From: Actinomycetes bacterium
GTDB taxonomy: Bacteria; Actinomycetota; Actinomycetes; Propionibacteriales; Propionibacteriaceae
Reading direction: 5' to 3'
DNA length: 64,000 nucleotides
Assembly (NCBI GenBank): GCA_023392635.1
Contig: JAEVYS010000051.1
Coordinates: 12,506 to 76,505 of the forward strand
The notes beneath the pieces were generated by a model. That model had not been told where the DNA came from, did no database searches, and saw nothing but the letters and a program-made list of their open reading frames with translations. The first letter of the stretch is position 1. Every line of letters begins with the position of its first letter. The position numbers and the translations under genes are program-made. Shown piece after piece: positions 16,433 to 25,121 of this stretch.

Positions 16433-16929
16433 TCGTCGTCGTGGGCTTCATGGGTGCCGGCAAGACCAATGCCGGGATGCGGGTGGCCGCGGCGCTCGGC
16501 CTGCCGTTCATCGACTCCGACGCCGCCGTCGAGGCTGCCGACGGCCGTCCGGTGAAGGCCATCTTCAGCGAGGACGGGGAGGCCGCCTTCCGCCGGCTCG
16601 AGGCGGCGACGATCCTGTCGCTGCTGAGCGGGCCGCCGGCTGTCGTGTCGCTCGGCGGGGGAGCGCTGGGCAGCGACGTGGTCCGCGAAGCACTGAAGGG
16701 GCACGACGTGGTGCTGCTGGACGTCAGCCTGGCCGAGTCGCTGCGCCGCGTGGGGGGTGACCCGTCCCGGCCGATGCTCCAGCACCCGGACCTGGCCGCA
16801 CTCTACGGGGGACGCCAGGCCGCCTACCGGGAGGCGGCGACGATCGTCGTCCCCGTCGACGGTCTCACCAAGGACGAGGCGGCCGCGCAGGTCCTGGCCG
16901 CGCTCGGGCGCCTTGCCGTGGGAGAGTAA
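16429..16929 (+). CDS. aroK: Shikimate kinase
   Basis: Phosphorylates shikimate at O3 with ATP. A 166-residue P-loop kinase with GFMGAGKT at residues 7-14, the shikimate-binding Asp in LPFIDSDAAVE, the Arg in FRRLEA, GGGA in VVSLGGGAL, and the lid-region Arg in RPMLQ. The frame is open far upstream inside aroE, but the ATG at 16429 overlapping the aroE stop (ATGA) gives the family N-terminus. It ends 4 bp before aroQ. No aroB follows, unlike the aroK-aroB order common in actinobacteria. Confidence 0.95.
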   Translation: MIVVVGFMGAGKTNAGMRVAAALGLPFIDSDAAVEAADGRPVKAIFSEDGEAAFRRLEAATILSLLSGPPAVVSLGGGALGSDVVREALKGHDVVLLDVSLAESLRRVGGDPSRPMLQHPDLAALYGGRQAAYREAATIVVPVDGLTKDEAAAQVLAALGRLAVGE

Positions 16930-16933
16930 CGCC

Positions 16934-17371
16934 ATGGATGTACTGGTCATCAACGGGCCGAACCTGAACACCCTCGGCACGCGGGAGCCGGAGATCTACG
17001 GATCCACCACGCTGGCCGAGATCGAGGTCGGCCTGGTCGCCCAGGGCGCTGCCGCCGGCCTCGAGGTCGACACCTTCCAGAGCAACCACGAGGGCGCGAT
17101 CGTCGACCGGCTGCACGCCGCCCGGGCCGACGGCACCCGCTTCGTGATCATCAACCCGGGTGCCTTCACCCACACCTCGGTCGCCATCCGGGACGCCTTC
17201 GCCGCGGTGGCGCTCCCGTTCTGCGAAGTGCACATCTCCAACGTCCACGCGCGGGAGGAGTTCCGCAGGCACTCCTACCTGTCCGACCTCGCCGTCGGTG
17301 TGCTCACCGGATTCGGCGCGATGGGGTACACCATGGCGATGGACTTCGTGATCGAACGCCTGAAGCCCTGA
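16934..17371 (+). CDS. aroQ: 3-dehydroquinate dehydratase, type II
   Basis: Dehydrates 3-dehydroquinate to 3-dehydroshikimate; dodecameric type II enzyme of 145 residues. Motifs present are INGPNLNTLGTREPEIYG (catalytic Arg and Tyr), SNHEGAIVDRL, INPGAFTHTSVAIRDA and EVHISNVHAREEFRRHS with the catalytic His. The ATG at 16934 follows the aroK stop by 4 bp. A short GC-rich hairpin follows the gene. It supplies the substrate of the aroE product two genes upstream. Confidence 0.96.
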   Translation: MDVLVINGPNLNTLGTREPEIYGSTTLAEIEVGLVAQGAAAGLEVDTFQSNHEGAIVDRLHAARADGTRFVIINPGAFTHTSVAIRDAFAAVALPFCEVHISNVHAREEFRRHSYLSDLAVGVLTGFGAMGYTMAMDFVIERLKP

Positions 17372-17398
17372 CCCACCAGTCTTGCCACTTCCGTCCTC

Positions 17399-17419
17399 AG
17401 GGGCCTGACCCGGGCCCCT
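17399..17419 (+). terminator. Short hairpin after aroQ
   Basis: AGGGGCC (17399-17405) pairs with GGCCCCT (17413-17419) around a 7-nt loop, 28 bp after the aroQ stop and just upstream of the next gene's ribosome binding site. The stem is short and no T tract is present, so it may only attenuate. Confidence 0.4.
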
Positions 17420-17438
17420 TCCCCACGAAGGAGTCACC

Positions 17439-18080
17439 ATGCAGCTCACCCATCTCGGACACTCGACCGTCCTGGTGGAGACCGCCGGCATGCGCGTCCT
17501 CATCGACCCGGGCAACATCTCCGACGCCTGGCACGACCTGACCGACCTGGACGCCATCCTGGTGACGCACCTGCACCCCGACCACGTCGATCCCGAGCAT
17601 GCCCCGGCGCTGGTCGCGGCCAACCCGCAGGCGCGGGTGCTGGTGGAGCCGGGGGTGATCGACGCGGTGCCCCTCGAGCGTGCCGAGCCCTTGACCGCCG
17701 ACACCAGCGTGGAGTTGGGGGGCCTGCGGGTGTCGGCGGTCGGGGGACTGCACGCGGTCATCCATCGCGACATCCCGCGCATCGGGAACGTCGGCCTGGT
17801 CGTCACCGGCGAGGGTGAACCGACCTTCTTCCATCCCGGGGACAGCCTTGCCACCGCACCGGCGGGCGTCGACGTCCTGGCCGTGCCGTCCTACGGGCCG
17901 TGGGCCGCGATGAAGGAGACGGTGGACTTCGCCCGTGAGGTGGGTGCCACCCAGGGCTTCCCGATCCACGACGGCCTGCTCAACGAGCGGGGCTGGGGCC
18001 TGGTGTTCTCGCGCGTCACCGACATGACGCCGTGCAAGCTCACCGACCTGCGTGGCAAGGGTGCCTGGACACCGGCCTGA
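17439..18080 (+). CDS. Metallo-beta-lactamase-fold hydrolase
   Basis: A 213-residue protein of the UlaG/UPF0173-like branch of the metallo-beta-lactamase fold. The metal-binding motif is THLHPDHVD (about residue 45), with later ligands likely in GGLHAVIH and FFHPGDS. Substrate is unknown; these enzymes often hydrolyse phosphoesters or lactones. A good ribosome binding site (GAAGGAG) lies 6 nt before the ATG. It ends at 18080 and the convergent kinase gene ends at 18081, so the two stop codons abut as TGATCA with no intergenic space. Confidence 0.88.
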   Translation: MQLTHLGHSTVLVETAGMRVLIDPGNISDAWHDLTDLDAILVTHLHPDHVDPEHAPALVAANPQARVLVEPGVIDAVPLERAEPLTADTSVELGGLRVSAVGGLHAVIHRDIPRIGNVGLVVTGEGEPTFFHPGDSLATAPAGVDVLAVPSYGPWAAMKETVDFAREVGATQGFPIHDGLLNERGWGLVFSRVTDMTPCKLTDLRGKGAWTPA

Positions 18081-20099
18081 TCAGCCGACGTAGAGGGTGA
18101 TCGTCGAGCCCTTCGGGGCCTGCTGGCCTTCTCCCGGATTGGTGCCGAGGGAGGTGCTGCCGAACGGCAGTGCCCGCTGGACGTCCACCTTGAAACCGAG
18201 ATCCTTGAGCTTCCTGGTCGCGTCCTTCTGGCTGAGTCCGCGTACCCCCGGGACGGTGATCATCTCCGGGCCCTTGGAGACGGTGAAGGTGATCGTGCCG
18301 CCGCGCGGCACGCTTCGGCCCACCTTGGGGTCGGAGGAGATGACGTTGCCCGCGTCCACGGTGCTGCTGAAGGCGTCCTCGGTGGCACGCTGGACGACCA
18401 GGCCCGCCTTCGAGAAGTAGGCCTCGGCATCGGCGAACGGCTTGTTCTTGAAGCTGATCACCTTGACCGGCGGGGGGCCCTTGGACACGTTGAGGTCCAC
18501 CACGGTGCCCGGCTTGACCATCCGGCCCGGCTCCAGGGACCCGCTGACCACGGTGCCGGCGGCGATCGTCTCGTCGTACACCTCCACCTGCTTGCCGACC
18601 TTGAGGTGGCTGGCCTCGAGTGCGGCGGTCGCGTCCTCGATGGTGCGGTTCACCAGCGACGGGACCGGGTAGCGCTCGGGGCCCTTGGAGAGGTAGGCGG
18701 TGACCGTGCCGCCGCGCAGCACCCGATCGCCGGCGGCCGGGTCGGTGCGGATGACCTGGCCCACCGGCACGCTCTCATCGAACTCCTCGCCCCACGAGAG
18801 CTGGAGGCCGTTCCGGGCGGCGAGGCTGTTGGCCTGCGCTTGGGTGAGGTTGCCGAAGTCGGGCGTGGCGATGAAACGGCCCGCCAGCAGGTACCACGCA
18901 CCGACGCCGAGGACGGCCGTGACCAGCAGGACCATGGCCAGCGAGATGGCGCCCCGGCGCCGGCGCCGCGCGCGACGCTGCTGGAGCGGGACCGCCGCCG
19001 GGCTGGGGACGGAGGCGGGCGGCGCGTCGTAGTACGGCATGCCGTCGGCTGCGCCGGGGTGGCTGGGGCTGATGGGGGTGGACGGAGTGAAGCGCAGGGT
19101 CGCGGTCCGCTGTACCTCTGCGTTTGCTCCGATGGCTGCGGGCACCAGCTCGGTCACCTGGGAGGACGCGTCCAGCACGGTCTCGCGCATCCGGGCGGTG
19201 AGCAGCGGATCGTCCATCACGCCGAGCTCGATGGCCTCGCGCGCCTGCCGGAGGTGGTCGAGGAGGACCTTCGCGTCCGCGGGGCGGTCCGCCGGCTGGC
19301 GCGCCGCCGCCGAGGTCACGATGGCGTCGAGGTAGGGCGGCACCGCGGAGCGGGTGTCCCGCCACTGCGCGGGCGCGCTCAGCGAGGGGAGGCTGATCTC
19401 GTTGTGCACGTGGCTGTACGCCACCTGGATGGGGGTCTCGCCGGTGTGCGGCTTGCGCCCGGTGAGCATCTCGAACAGCAGCACCCCGAGCGCATAGACG
19501 TCGCAGCGGGTGTCGGCATGGCCGTGCGTGACCAGCTCGGGGGCGATGTAGGAGACGGTGCCGATGAGCATGCCTTGGGCCGTCGCGGTGTGGGCGGTGA
19601 CGGCACGGGCGAGCCCGAAGTCGGCGACCTTGATCTGGCCACGGGTGGAGATCAGGACGTTCTCCGGCTTGAGGTCGCGGTGGATGATGCCGGCCTCATG
19701 GGCGGCCGCGACGGCGGCGGTCACCGGGATCAGCAGGTCGAGCGCCCGCTGGGGCTCCATGGGCGCCTCGCGGCTGATCAGGTTCCGCAGCGTGGAGCCC
19801 TCGACGTACTCCATGACCATGTAGGGGCGCCCGCCGTCCATGCCCTGGTCGAAGACGGAGACCACGTTCGGGTGCGAGAGGCGGGCGGCTGCGCGGGCCT
19901 CGCGGTCGAAGCGCGAGACGAAGTCCTGGTCGCTCCCGAGGTTGTCGTGCATCACCTTGACCGCGACGGTGCGCGTGAGCCTGCGGTCGGTGGCGAGGTA
20001 GACCGTCGCCATCCCGCCGCGGGCGAGCTTGCGGAGAATCTCGTACCGACCGTCCAGCACGTGCCCCAGTAGGGGATCGGCGTTGCTCATGGTCGTCAC
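18081..20099 (-). CDS. pknL: Ser/Thr protein kinase with four PASTA domains (PknL-like)
   Basis: A 672-residue membrane receptor kinase. The kinase domain (about 15-280) has the Gly-rich loop ARGGMATVYLA, the invariant Lys in TVAVKVM, the catalytic loop HRDLKPENVL and DFGLARA. A proline-rich juxtamembrane region leads to an Arg-rich stop-transfer and one transmembrane helix (about 385-408). Four PASTA repeats follow outside, expected to sense muropeptides or lipid II. The position beside aroG and near idsA and metF matches PknL of mycobacteria and corynebacteria. GTG 20099 has a GGAG site 7 nt upstream; ATG 20090 is an alternative. The Rv2175c regulator that partners PknL in mycobacteria is not seen. 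Confidence 0.9.
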   Translation of the reverse strand: MTTMSNADPLLGHVLDGRYEILRKLARGGMATVYLATDRRLTRTVAVKVMHDNLGSDQDFVSRFDREARAAARLSHPNVVSVFDQGMDGGRPYMVMEYVEGSTLRNLISREAPMEPQRALDLLIPVTAAVAAAHEAGIIHRDLKPENVLISTRGQIKVADFGLARAVTAHTATAQGMLIGTVSYIAPELVTHGHADTRCDVYALGVLLFEMLTGRKPHTGETPIQVAYSHVHNEISLPSLSAPAQWRDTRSAVPPYLDAIVTSAAARQPADRPADAKVLLDHLRQAREAIELGVMDDPLLTARMRETVLDASSQVTELVPAAIGANAEVQRTATLRFTPSTPISPSHPGAADGMPYYDAPPASVPSPAAVPLQQRRARRRRRGAISLAMVLLVTAVLGVGAWYLLAGRFIATPDFGNLTQAQANSLAARNGLQLSWGEEFDESVPVGQVIRTDPAAGDRVLRGGTVTAYLSKGPERYPVPSLVNRTIEDATAALEASHLKVGKQVEVYDETIAAGTVVSGSLEPGRMVKPGTVVDLNVSKGPPPVKVISFKNKPFADAEAYFSKAGLVVQRATEDAFSSTVDAGNVISSDPKVGRSVPRGGTITFTVSKGPEMITVPGVRGLSQKDATRKLKDLGFKVDVQRALPFGSTSLGTNPGEGQQAPKGSTITLYVG

Positions 20100-20210
20100 T
20101 GTCTGGCTCCGGACAAGTCGGGGAAGTAGGCCGTCCAGACCTAACGGCGATTGTAGGAGCGCCGGCCAAGGAGATCGCGATCAACGCGCCGTCGGCCGTA
20201 GTCTGGACCA

Positions 20211-20918
20211 ATGACCGCGCTCATGGGGTTGGCCACCCGTCTCGGGCTCGCCCGCCTGCTTCTCATCACCGGGGTCCGGGGCGACGAGGACGACCTGTCC
20301 GGCTTCGTCGACAGCTGCTTCGCCGGCGGGGTGGACCTCATCCAGCTTCGCGACCCCGGCGCCGACCATGCCGGGCTGCTGGCGGCGCTCAAGGTCATGC
20401 GGGAGGTCGGGTACCACTACCAGGGACTGGTCAGCGTGTACGAGTCGACGGCGCTCGCCGAGGAATTCGAGGCCGACCTGCTGCACCTGCCCGAGCGTGG
20501 AGCGGACGCGGCGGAGGCGCGGAGGCACCTCCACCAGTGGGCGTTGATCGGACGATCGTGCCACTCGACCGAGCAGGTGGACGCCGCCCTCGCGGATCCG
20601 AACGTGAACTACCTCACCGTCGGGCCGGTCTTCGGCGGGCTCACCCCCACCTCCGGCCTCGACCTGGTGCGCTACGCGACCCGCGTGGCGCCTCCGGGGG
20701 ACCCCGCCGCCAAGCCGTGGTTCGCCGTGGGAGGCATCACCGCCGCCACCCTTGACCAGGTCCTCGACGCCGGTGCGAAGCGCATCGCGGTCTCCCGCGC
20801 GATCACCTCTGCGCACGACCCCGAGGCGGCCGCGATCGCCCTGAAGGACCGCGTCCGCCAGGCCTGGAACTCCGACCCCGCGATGGCGAACCTGACCTTC
20901 CAGATGTTCCGCCACTAA
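20211..20918 (+). CDS. thiE: Thiamine phosphate synthase
   Basis: Joins the pyrimidine and thiazole phosphates to form thiamine phosphate. The 235-residue TIM barrel shows GVDLIQLRDP (pyrimidine-site Gln and Arg), LIGRSCHSTEQ (GxS motif), YLTVGPVFGGLTPTSG and WFAVGGITAATLDQVL for phosphate binding. The ATG at 20211 lies 6 nt after TAGTCT, fitting a leaderless mRNA; therefore no room exists for a TPP riboswitch directly before it. It diverges from pknL and stands alone from other thi genes. Confidence 0.9.
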   Translation: MTALMGLATRLGLARLLLITGVRGDEDDLSGFVDSCFAGGVDLIQLRDPGADHAGLLAALKVMREVGYHYQGLVSVYESTALAEEFEADLLHLPERGADAAEARRHLHQWALIGRSCHSTEQVDAALADPNVNYLTVGPVFGGLTPTSGLDLVRYATRVAPPGDPAAKPWFAVGGITAATLDQVLDAGAKRIAVSRAITSAHDPEAAAIALKDRVRQAWNSDPAMANLTFQMFRH

Positions 20919-21045
20919 TCGCCACCTTCCCTCGTCAGCGCGACGAGTGGCGGGAGCGTCCCGAAGTGCTCCGCGCCTGTCGTAGGCGGGGAGTGCCGCA
21001 CAGCGAAGGCGTGTCTATCAAGCCGCAAAAGTACCCCAAAACACC

Positions 21046-21074
21046 TTGTGAATGTGGGTTCGACGCGATATAAT
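21046..21074 (+). promoter_or_regulatory. Near-consensus promoter of the DUF222/HNH gene (leaderless)
   Basis: TTGTGA (21046-21051), a 17-bp spacer and a perfect TATAAT (21069-21074) lie 7 nt before the ATG at 21082. This is the closest match to the consensus housekeeping promoter found in the window. The surrounding DNA is AT-richer than the flanks. Confidence 0.75.
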
Positions 21075-21081
21075 CGAACAC

Positions 21082-22446
21082 ATGAGCGAAACGGCGTGGG
21101 AGGATTGGATCGACAGCGATCCGGAGCCTGACGCGCACATTGAGGTGCTCGACCACTTGATCGCACGGCTGCTCGAGGAGGAGCAGGCGGGGCCGCAGTG
21201 GTGGCGTCTATCAGACGAACAAGTCCTCGCGGAGCTCGAACGGTTGCAGGCCCGGCTCACGATGCTGCAAGCCCGCCGACTCGCGCTGCTGGCTGAGGCG
21301 GAGAAGCGAGAAGCGACGTTGCGCCTGGCCGGGCTGGACACCGCGTCCTGGGTGGCCGACCACAACACGCACACCGCGCGGGGTGCTCGTCAGGAGGTGC
21401 GGCTCGCCGTCCAGCTCCTGCAGCAGCCGCTCGTGGCAGGTGCGATGTCGCAGGGCCGCCTGTCGCTGGAGCAGGTGCGGGTCATCACCGCCGGTCTCGA
21501 CCGGCTCCCCGACGGGCTCGACGAAGGGGCGCGCGAACGGGTCGAGCAGCACCTGGTCGGGCTCGGTGCGGAGTTCGGGCCGTACGGGTTGTCGCGGCTG
21601 GTGAACCGGGCCGTCGAGGTCGTCGCCCCGGACGTGGGGGAGGACGCCGACCGCCGCGCGGTGGAACGGCTTGAGGCCGAACAGCGCCGAACCCGCCACG
21701 TCACCTGGTGGCACGACCCCGAGGACGGATCCGTCCAGCTGAAGGCGAAGCTACCGGCCGTGGCAGGGCAGAAGCTGATCGGGCTCCTGCGGGTGCTGAC
21801 GGCCTCTGCCCGCAAGAGCGCCGCGCTCGCCGGGATGGAGTTGAGCAAGGGACAGGCGAACGCGGACGCCCTGGTGCTGCTCGCGGAGCACTACAGCGGC
21901 TGCGCCGGCACGGAGCGGGCGGCTGGCGAACGGGCCCGCATCCTGGTGACGATCCCGTACGAGACACTCATCGGACGACTCGGCACGGCCACGCTGGTCG
22001 ACAGCAGCCAGACCATCACGGCCCGGCAGGCGCGGCTCCTGGCCTGCGATGCCGGCATCCTGCCGATGGTCATGGGCGCGCACGATCCCGTACCGCTGGA
22101 CGTCGGCCGCCGGCGCCGCCTGTTCACCGGTGCGCTGCGTGATGTGATCCTTGCCCGCGACCAGGGCTGCGCCTTCCCGGGCTGCGACCGGCCACCCGCC
22201 GACTGCGACATCCACCATGTCGTGCCCTGGCACCAGGGAGGTTCCACCAGCTACGACAACGGCGTCACGGTGTGCAGTTTCCATCATCACCTCGTCGAAC
22301 CCGACCCGGCCGCGCGGGCCGAAAGCCAGTGGCAGATCCGGTTCTGCCCCAACGGGCGCCCGCAATTCGGCGCGCCCGAGGGACGCGGCGCCCCGCCCGG
22401 CCAGCGGCGTTGGCGCCAGCACCACCGCTACGCCACCCTGTCGTGA
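21082..22446 (+). CDS. DUF222 / HNH endonuclease domain protein (13E12 repeat type)
   Basis: A 454-residue protein. The N-terminal two thirds are the helical DUF222 region. The C-terminus is an HNH nuclease domain with RDQGCAFPGCDRP (zinc Cys pair), CDIHHVVPWHQGG (catalytic His) and VCSFHHHLVEP. These genes occur in many copies in actinobacterial genomes and are often linked with mobile DNA; the biological role is not established. The start ATG at 21082 is set by a strong TTGTGA-17-TATAAT promoter 7 nt upstream. It begins the accessory insert that separates thiE/pknL from the idsA-metF pair. Confidence 0.88.
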   Translation: MSETAWEDWIDSDPEPDAHIEVLDHLIARLLEEEQAGPQWWRLSDEQVLAELERLQARLTMLQARRLALLAEAEKREATLRLAGLDTASWVADHNTHTARGARQEVRLAVQLLQQPLVAGAMSQGRLSLEQVRVITAGLDRLPDGLDEGARERVEQHLVGLGAEFGPYGLSRLVNRAVEVVAPDVGEDADRRAVERLEAEQRRTRHVTWWHDPEDGSVQLKAKLPAVAGQKLIGLLRVLTASARKSAALAGMELSKGQANADALVLLAEHYSGCAGTERAAGERARILVTIPYETLIGRLGTATLVDSSQTITARQARLLACDAGILPMVMGAHDPVPLDVGRRRRLFTGALRDVILARDQGCAFPGCDRPPADCDIHHVVPWHQGGSTSYDNGVTVCSFHHHLVEPDPAARAESQWQIRFCPNGRPQFGAPEGRGAPPGQRRWRQHHRYATLS

Positions 22447-22461
22447 CGTCGGAGTCCCGAC

Positions 22462-22501
22462 TGTGGATGACTGTACGAGTTTCCCGACCGGCTGTGGATA
22501 A
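22462..22501. other. Pair of DnaA-box-like sites
   Basis: TGTGGATGA (22462-22470) and TGTGGATAA (22493-22501) lie 31 bp apart, close to three helical turns, in the gap after the HNH gene. The second is a perfect inverse of TTATCCACA, the E. coli DnaA box, and the first has one mismatch. Actinobacterial boxes more often read TTGTCCACA, so DnaA binding is uncertain. Confidence 0.4.
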
Positions 22502-22567
22502 CCCCCCGCGGGGTCTGTCTTCGGTGCTCGGTGGTGTGCCAGACTCCTGCCACCCCAGGAGGTGCCT

Positions 22568-23155
22568 ATGCTCTCTCGGCCTCGGCGACTCGCAGTAACC
22601 GTCGGTATCGCTGCGTGCCTGCTGGCCGGGTGCCAGGCACCGACCCCCACACTCTCGCCCGCCCCCAGCTTCACCTGCACCCCTGAGGCGGGTGGCGCGG
22701 GCTTCAGCTGCTCACAGCACCAGTACGACGACATGGTGGCCAAGGACAAGCTCTACGCCGAGGCCGAAGCTGTCTACCGCAAGTTCTTCGCCGAGGACTC
22801 GCGGATTCTCCGCGTGGGTGGCGTCTCGGGGCCGACAGAAGTCATCAAGCAGACCACCGCAGGAGCGTTCCTTCAGGACTCAATGGACTACTACCGATCG
22901 CTACTTGATGAGCGATCGAAATTGGTTGGCGGCGAGATTGCGCTCACGAACTTAGTGCGTGTGCCTGGCGTCTCGAAGGGTGGCTCTCTAGTCGCTCTGC
23001 GGGCCTGTATCGACGCCTCGTCCGCTCGGATTCAACTCCACGGCAAGGACATAGGGCCGGGTCGTAAAGGAGTGGACCTGCTTTATTTCGGTCGTTTCGA
23101 TGGAGTGCTGAAGATTCAGGGTGCAGACGGTCAGGAGGGCCAGACGTGCGCGTGA
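22568..23155 (+). CDS. Predicted lipoprotein of unknown function
   Basis: A 195-residue exported protein. The signal sequence ends in the lipobox LLAGC (Cys about residue 20), followed by a Pro/Ser/Thr linker and a compact domain with CTPEAGGAGFSCS and a C-terminal Cys. The body looks like a small secreted alpha+beta fold with conserved-looking segments YDDMVAKDKLYAEAEAVYRKFF and VALRACIDASS; no family is recognised. The ATG at 22568 has a perfect AGGAGG 5 nt upstream. The second half is clearly lower in GC than the surroundings. It overlaps the next gene by 10 bp. Confidence 0.72.
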   Translation: MLSRPRRLAVTVGIAACLLAGCQAPTPTLSPAPSFTCTPEAGGAGFSCSQHQYDDMVAKDKLYAEAEAVYRKFFAEDSRILRVGGVSGPTEVIKQTTAGAFLQDSMDYYRSLLDERSKLVGGEIALTNLVRVPGVSKGGSLVALRACIDASSARIQLHGKDIGPGRKGVDLLYFGRFDGVLKIQGADGQEGQTCA

Positions 23156-23976
23156 GATCAGTAGGGACGGCACTCTCGTTGAGTCTCATTCTGCTTCTGG
23201 CTCCACTTCCACCGCTCGCCGTCGCGGGTGGAGGTGGCAATGAGGGCGACCCAATCGTCACTCATCCAAGGGATGGTGAGTACCGAGGTCGGCTCCGAGT
23301 GTCTGGCAAGCGGCACCACACCTCGGACAAGAAGCCCAGCGCCGTCGCCAAGAGGCGAAGCTTGAGCAAGGCACCCAAGCCGAAGCTCACGGACGCCGAG
23401 TGGCGAGCCTTCGTGGGGATGTGCCGGCGGATGAATCAGGAGTTCACCTGCACGACGCCGATGGACCGCAACAAGCCGCCGTCGCGGGCTCGCCTGGTGC
23501 TCGACCTCGGCGCGATGGCCAAGACCTTGGTCGTCCGGCTGCAGCTGCCCGACCCGACGCCGCAGGTGGGTCCCGACCCGACGGCGAACGACTGGAAGAT
23601 GGCCGCCGTGGGCTACCCGCTGTGGCTGTGGACGAACGGCCCCAGAACCGTCACGAGCAGGGTGCGCGCGTACGGAATCACGTTCACTCTTCGCGCCACG
23701 TGGCTCTCGACCGCCTTCGACATGGGGGACGGCCACTCGCTCACCTGCACGCGGTCGACGCCGTACACGTCCCGTGTGACGCCGGGATCGAAGTCGCCCG
23801 ACTGCGGCTACACCTACCTCACGTCCTCGCTGCCGAAGGGCAGCTACACGATCACGTCCACCACCCGCTGGCGCATCACCTGGAGCGCGCTGGGCGCGTC
23901 CGGCTCACTGCCGGGCACCTACTCGGGCAGTCGGTCGCTGCCGGTCGGTGAGCTGAACGCCCTGGTTGTCCGTTAG
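23146..23976 (+). CDS. Secreted protein of unknown function
   Basis: A 276-residue protein with a signal peptide (residues 1-27, LILLLAPLPPLAVAGG) and no lipobox. The exported part contains a Cys pair region (GMCRRMNQEFTCTTP), strands rich in Thr and Ser, and a C-terminal SLTCTRSTPYTSRVTPGS segment. GTG 23146 has AGGAGG 7 nt upstream; GTG 23152, which overlaps the upstream stop as GTGA, is the alternative. It is translationally linked with the lipoprotein before it, so the two probably act together outside the cell. It converges on idsA with a 4-bp overlap. Confidence 0.68.
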   Translation: MRVRSVGTALSLSLILLLAPLPPLAVAGGGGNEGDPIVTHPRDGEYRGRLRVSGKRHHTSDKKPSAVAKRRSLSKAPKPKLTDAEWRAFVGMCRRMNQEFTCTTPMDRNKPPSRARLVLDLGAMAKTLVVRLQLPDPTPQVGPDPTANDWKMAAVGYPLWLWTNGPRTVTSRVRAYGITFTLRATWLSTAFDMGDGHSLTCTRSTPYTSRVTPGSKSPDCGYTYLTSSLPKGSYTITSTTRWRITWSALGASGSLPGTYSGSRSLPVGELNALVVR

Positions 23977-25070
23977 GCGTCGCGCCGCGTCGCGACGTCG
24001 ACCAGGGCCTCCAGACCGGCCCGCGCGGGCTCGGCGATCCCGAAGAGGGCGGCGCGTGCCTCGCCGGCAGCCGACGAGATCTCGCGTTCCGCGGCCTCGA
24101 GCGCTCCTGACGCGGTGATCAGCTCGCGCGCCTCGTCCACCTCGGCCGACGACAGGGCACGACCCAGCAGGCGGTCGAGCCGACGCGCAGCACCGTCGTC
24201 AAGGCCGGCCATCGCGTTCGCGATGAGGACGGTGAGCTTGCCCTCGCGCAGGTCGTCGCCGGCCGGCTTGCCGGTCACGGCCTCGTCCCCGAACACGCCG
24301 AGCACGTCGTCGCGGTACTGGAACGCGCGACCCAGCGGCGAGCCGTAGCGACCCAACTGCTGCAGCACTTCGGGCCCGGCGCCGCCCAGGGCAGCGCCGA
24401 TCTGGAGCGGACGGACGACCGTGTACTTCGCGGTCTTGTACTCCACGACCCGCCGGACCTGGGCCAGGACGGACGCAGGATCGCGCCGCGCGTCCAGCGG
24501 GGAGCGGGTCTGTGCGGTGATGTCGAGGTACTGCCCGCCGGTCACCTCCGCCCGCATGGACGCCAGCACCGGCTGGGCCGCCGCCAGCGCCTCCGCCGCC
24601 ACGCCGCACGAGGTGAACAGTTCGACCGACCACATCAGCAGCAGGTCCCCGAGCAGGATCGCGCCGGCCCTCCCGAAGTCCGTCGAACCGCCACGGCGAT
24701 CCTCCTGACGGTGCCGTCGCGCCAGCTGGACGTGGGCGGCGGGAACCCCGCGTCGGGTGTCCGAGCCGTCCATCACGTCGTCATGCACCAGTGCGCTCAC
24801 ATGCAGCAGGTCGAGGCTCGCCGCAGCCCGCACCACGGGGTCGGGCACCGACGATCCGCCGGTCGCTGCGAGATGGCCCCAGCAGCAGAACGCCGGACGC
24901 AGCCGCTTCCCGCCCTCGGTGAACACGCGCGCCAACTCCACGAGGTCGGCGACCTCCGGTCCCAGCTCCTCCAGCGCCTGCCCGCGTGAGGTGAGGAACG
25001 CGGTCAGTTCGTGGCCCACCGCGGCCCGCAGTTCGGCCGAGAGCGGGTCGGCGGCGTCCAGGTTGACCAC
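23973..25070 (-). CDS. idsA: Polyprenyl diphosphate synthase (trans, IdsA-like)
   Basis: A 365-residue isoprenoid chain-elongating enzyme using IPP and allylic diphosphates. The first Asp-rich motif is HDDVMDGSDTRRG and the second YRDDVLGVFGD; both bind magnesium-diphosphate. The GKRLRPAF segment near residue 55 is also typical. Product length cannot be told from the sequence; geranylgeranyl diphosphate or a longer chain is likely. The GTG start at 25070 lies 6 nt after TAGGCT. It is divergent from metF, the same arrangement as idsA2 and Rv2172c in M. tuberculosis. Confidence 0.9.
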   Translation of the reverse strand: MVNLDAADPLSAELRAAVGHELTAFLTSRGQALEELGPEVADLVELARVFTEGGKRLRPAFCCWGHLAATGGSSVPDPVVRAAASLDLLHVSALVHDDVMDGSDTRRGVPAAHVQLARRHRQEDRRGGSTDFGRAGAILLGDLLLMWSVELFTSCGVAAEALAAAQPVLASMRAEVTGGQYLDITAQTRSPLDARRDPASVLAQVRRVVEYKTAKYTVVRPLQIGAALGGAGPEVLQQLGRYGSPLGRAFQYRDDVLGVFGDEAVTGKPAGDDLREGKLTVLIANAMAGLDDGAARRLDRLLGRALSSAEVDEARELITASGALEAAEREISSAAGEARAALFGIAEPARAGLEALVDVATRRDA

Positions 25071-25076
25071 GGTCTG

Positions 25077-25114
25077 AGCCTAGACTGCCCGGCTCGGAGG
25101 CGCTGGCCTACCCT
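25077..25114. promoter_or_regulatory. Divergent leaderless-type promoters, idsA / metF
   Basis: Reverse-strand TAGGCT (25077-25082) is 6 nt from the idsA GTG. Forward-strand TACCCT (25109-25114) is 7 nt from the metF ATG. Only 51 bp separate the two start codons, and no Shine-Dalgarno sequence is visible on either side. Confidence 0.5.
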
Positions 25115-25121
25115 TGCCCCC

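Noticed and set aside
16621..16934. A hidden aroB between aroK and aroQ, as in many actinobacteria
   Set aside because: Only 4 bp lie between the two genes; aroB and aroC must be elsewhere in the genome.
20100..20210. Possible TPP riboswitch before thiE
   Set aside because: No CUGAGA/ACCUGA core was found and the -10 box is 6 nt before the start codon, so there is no leader.
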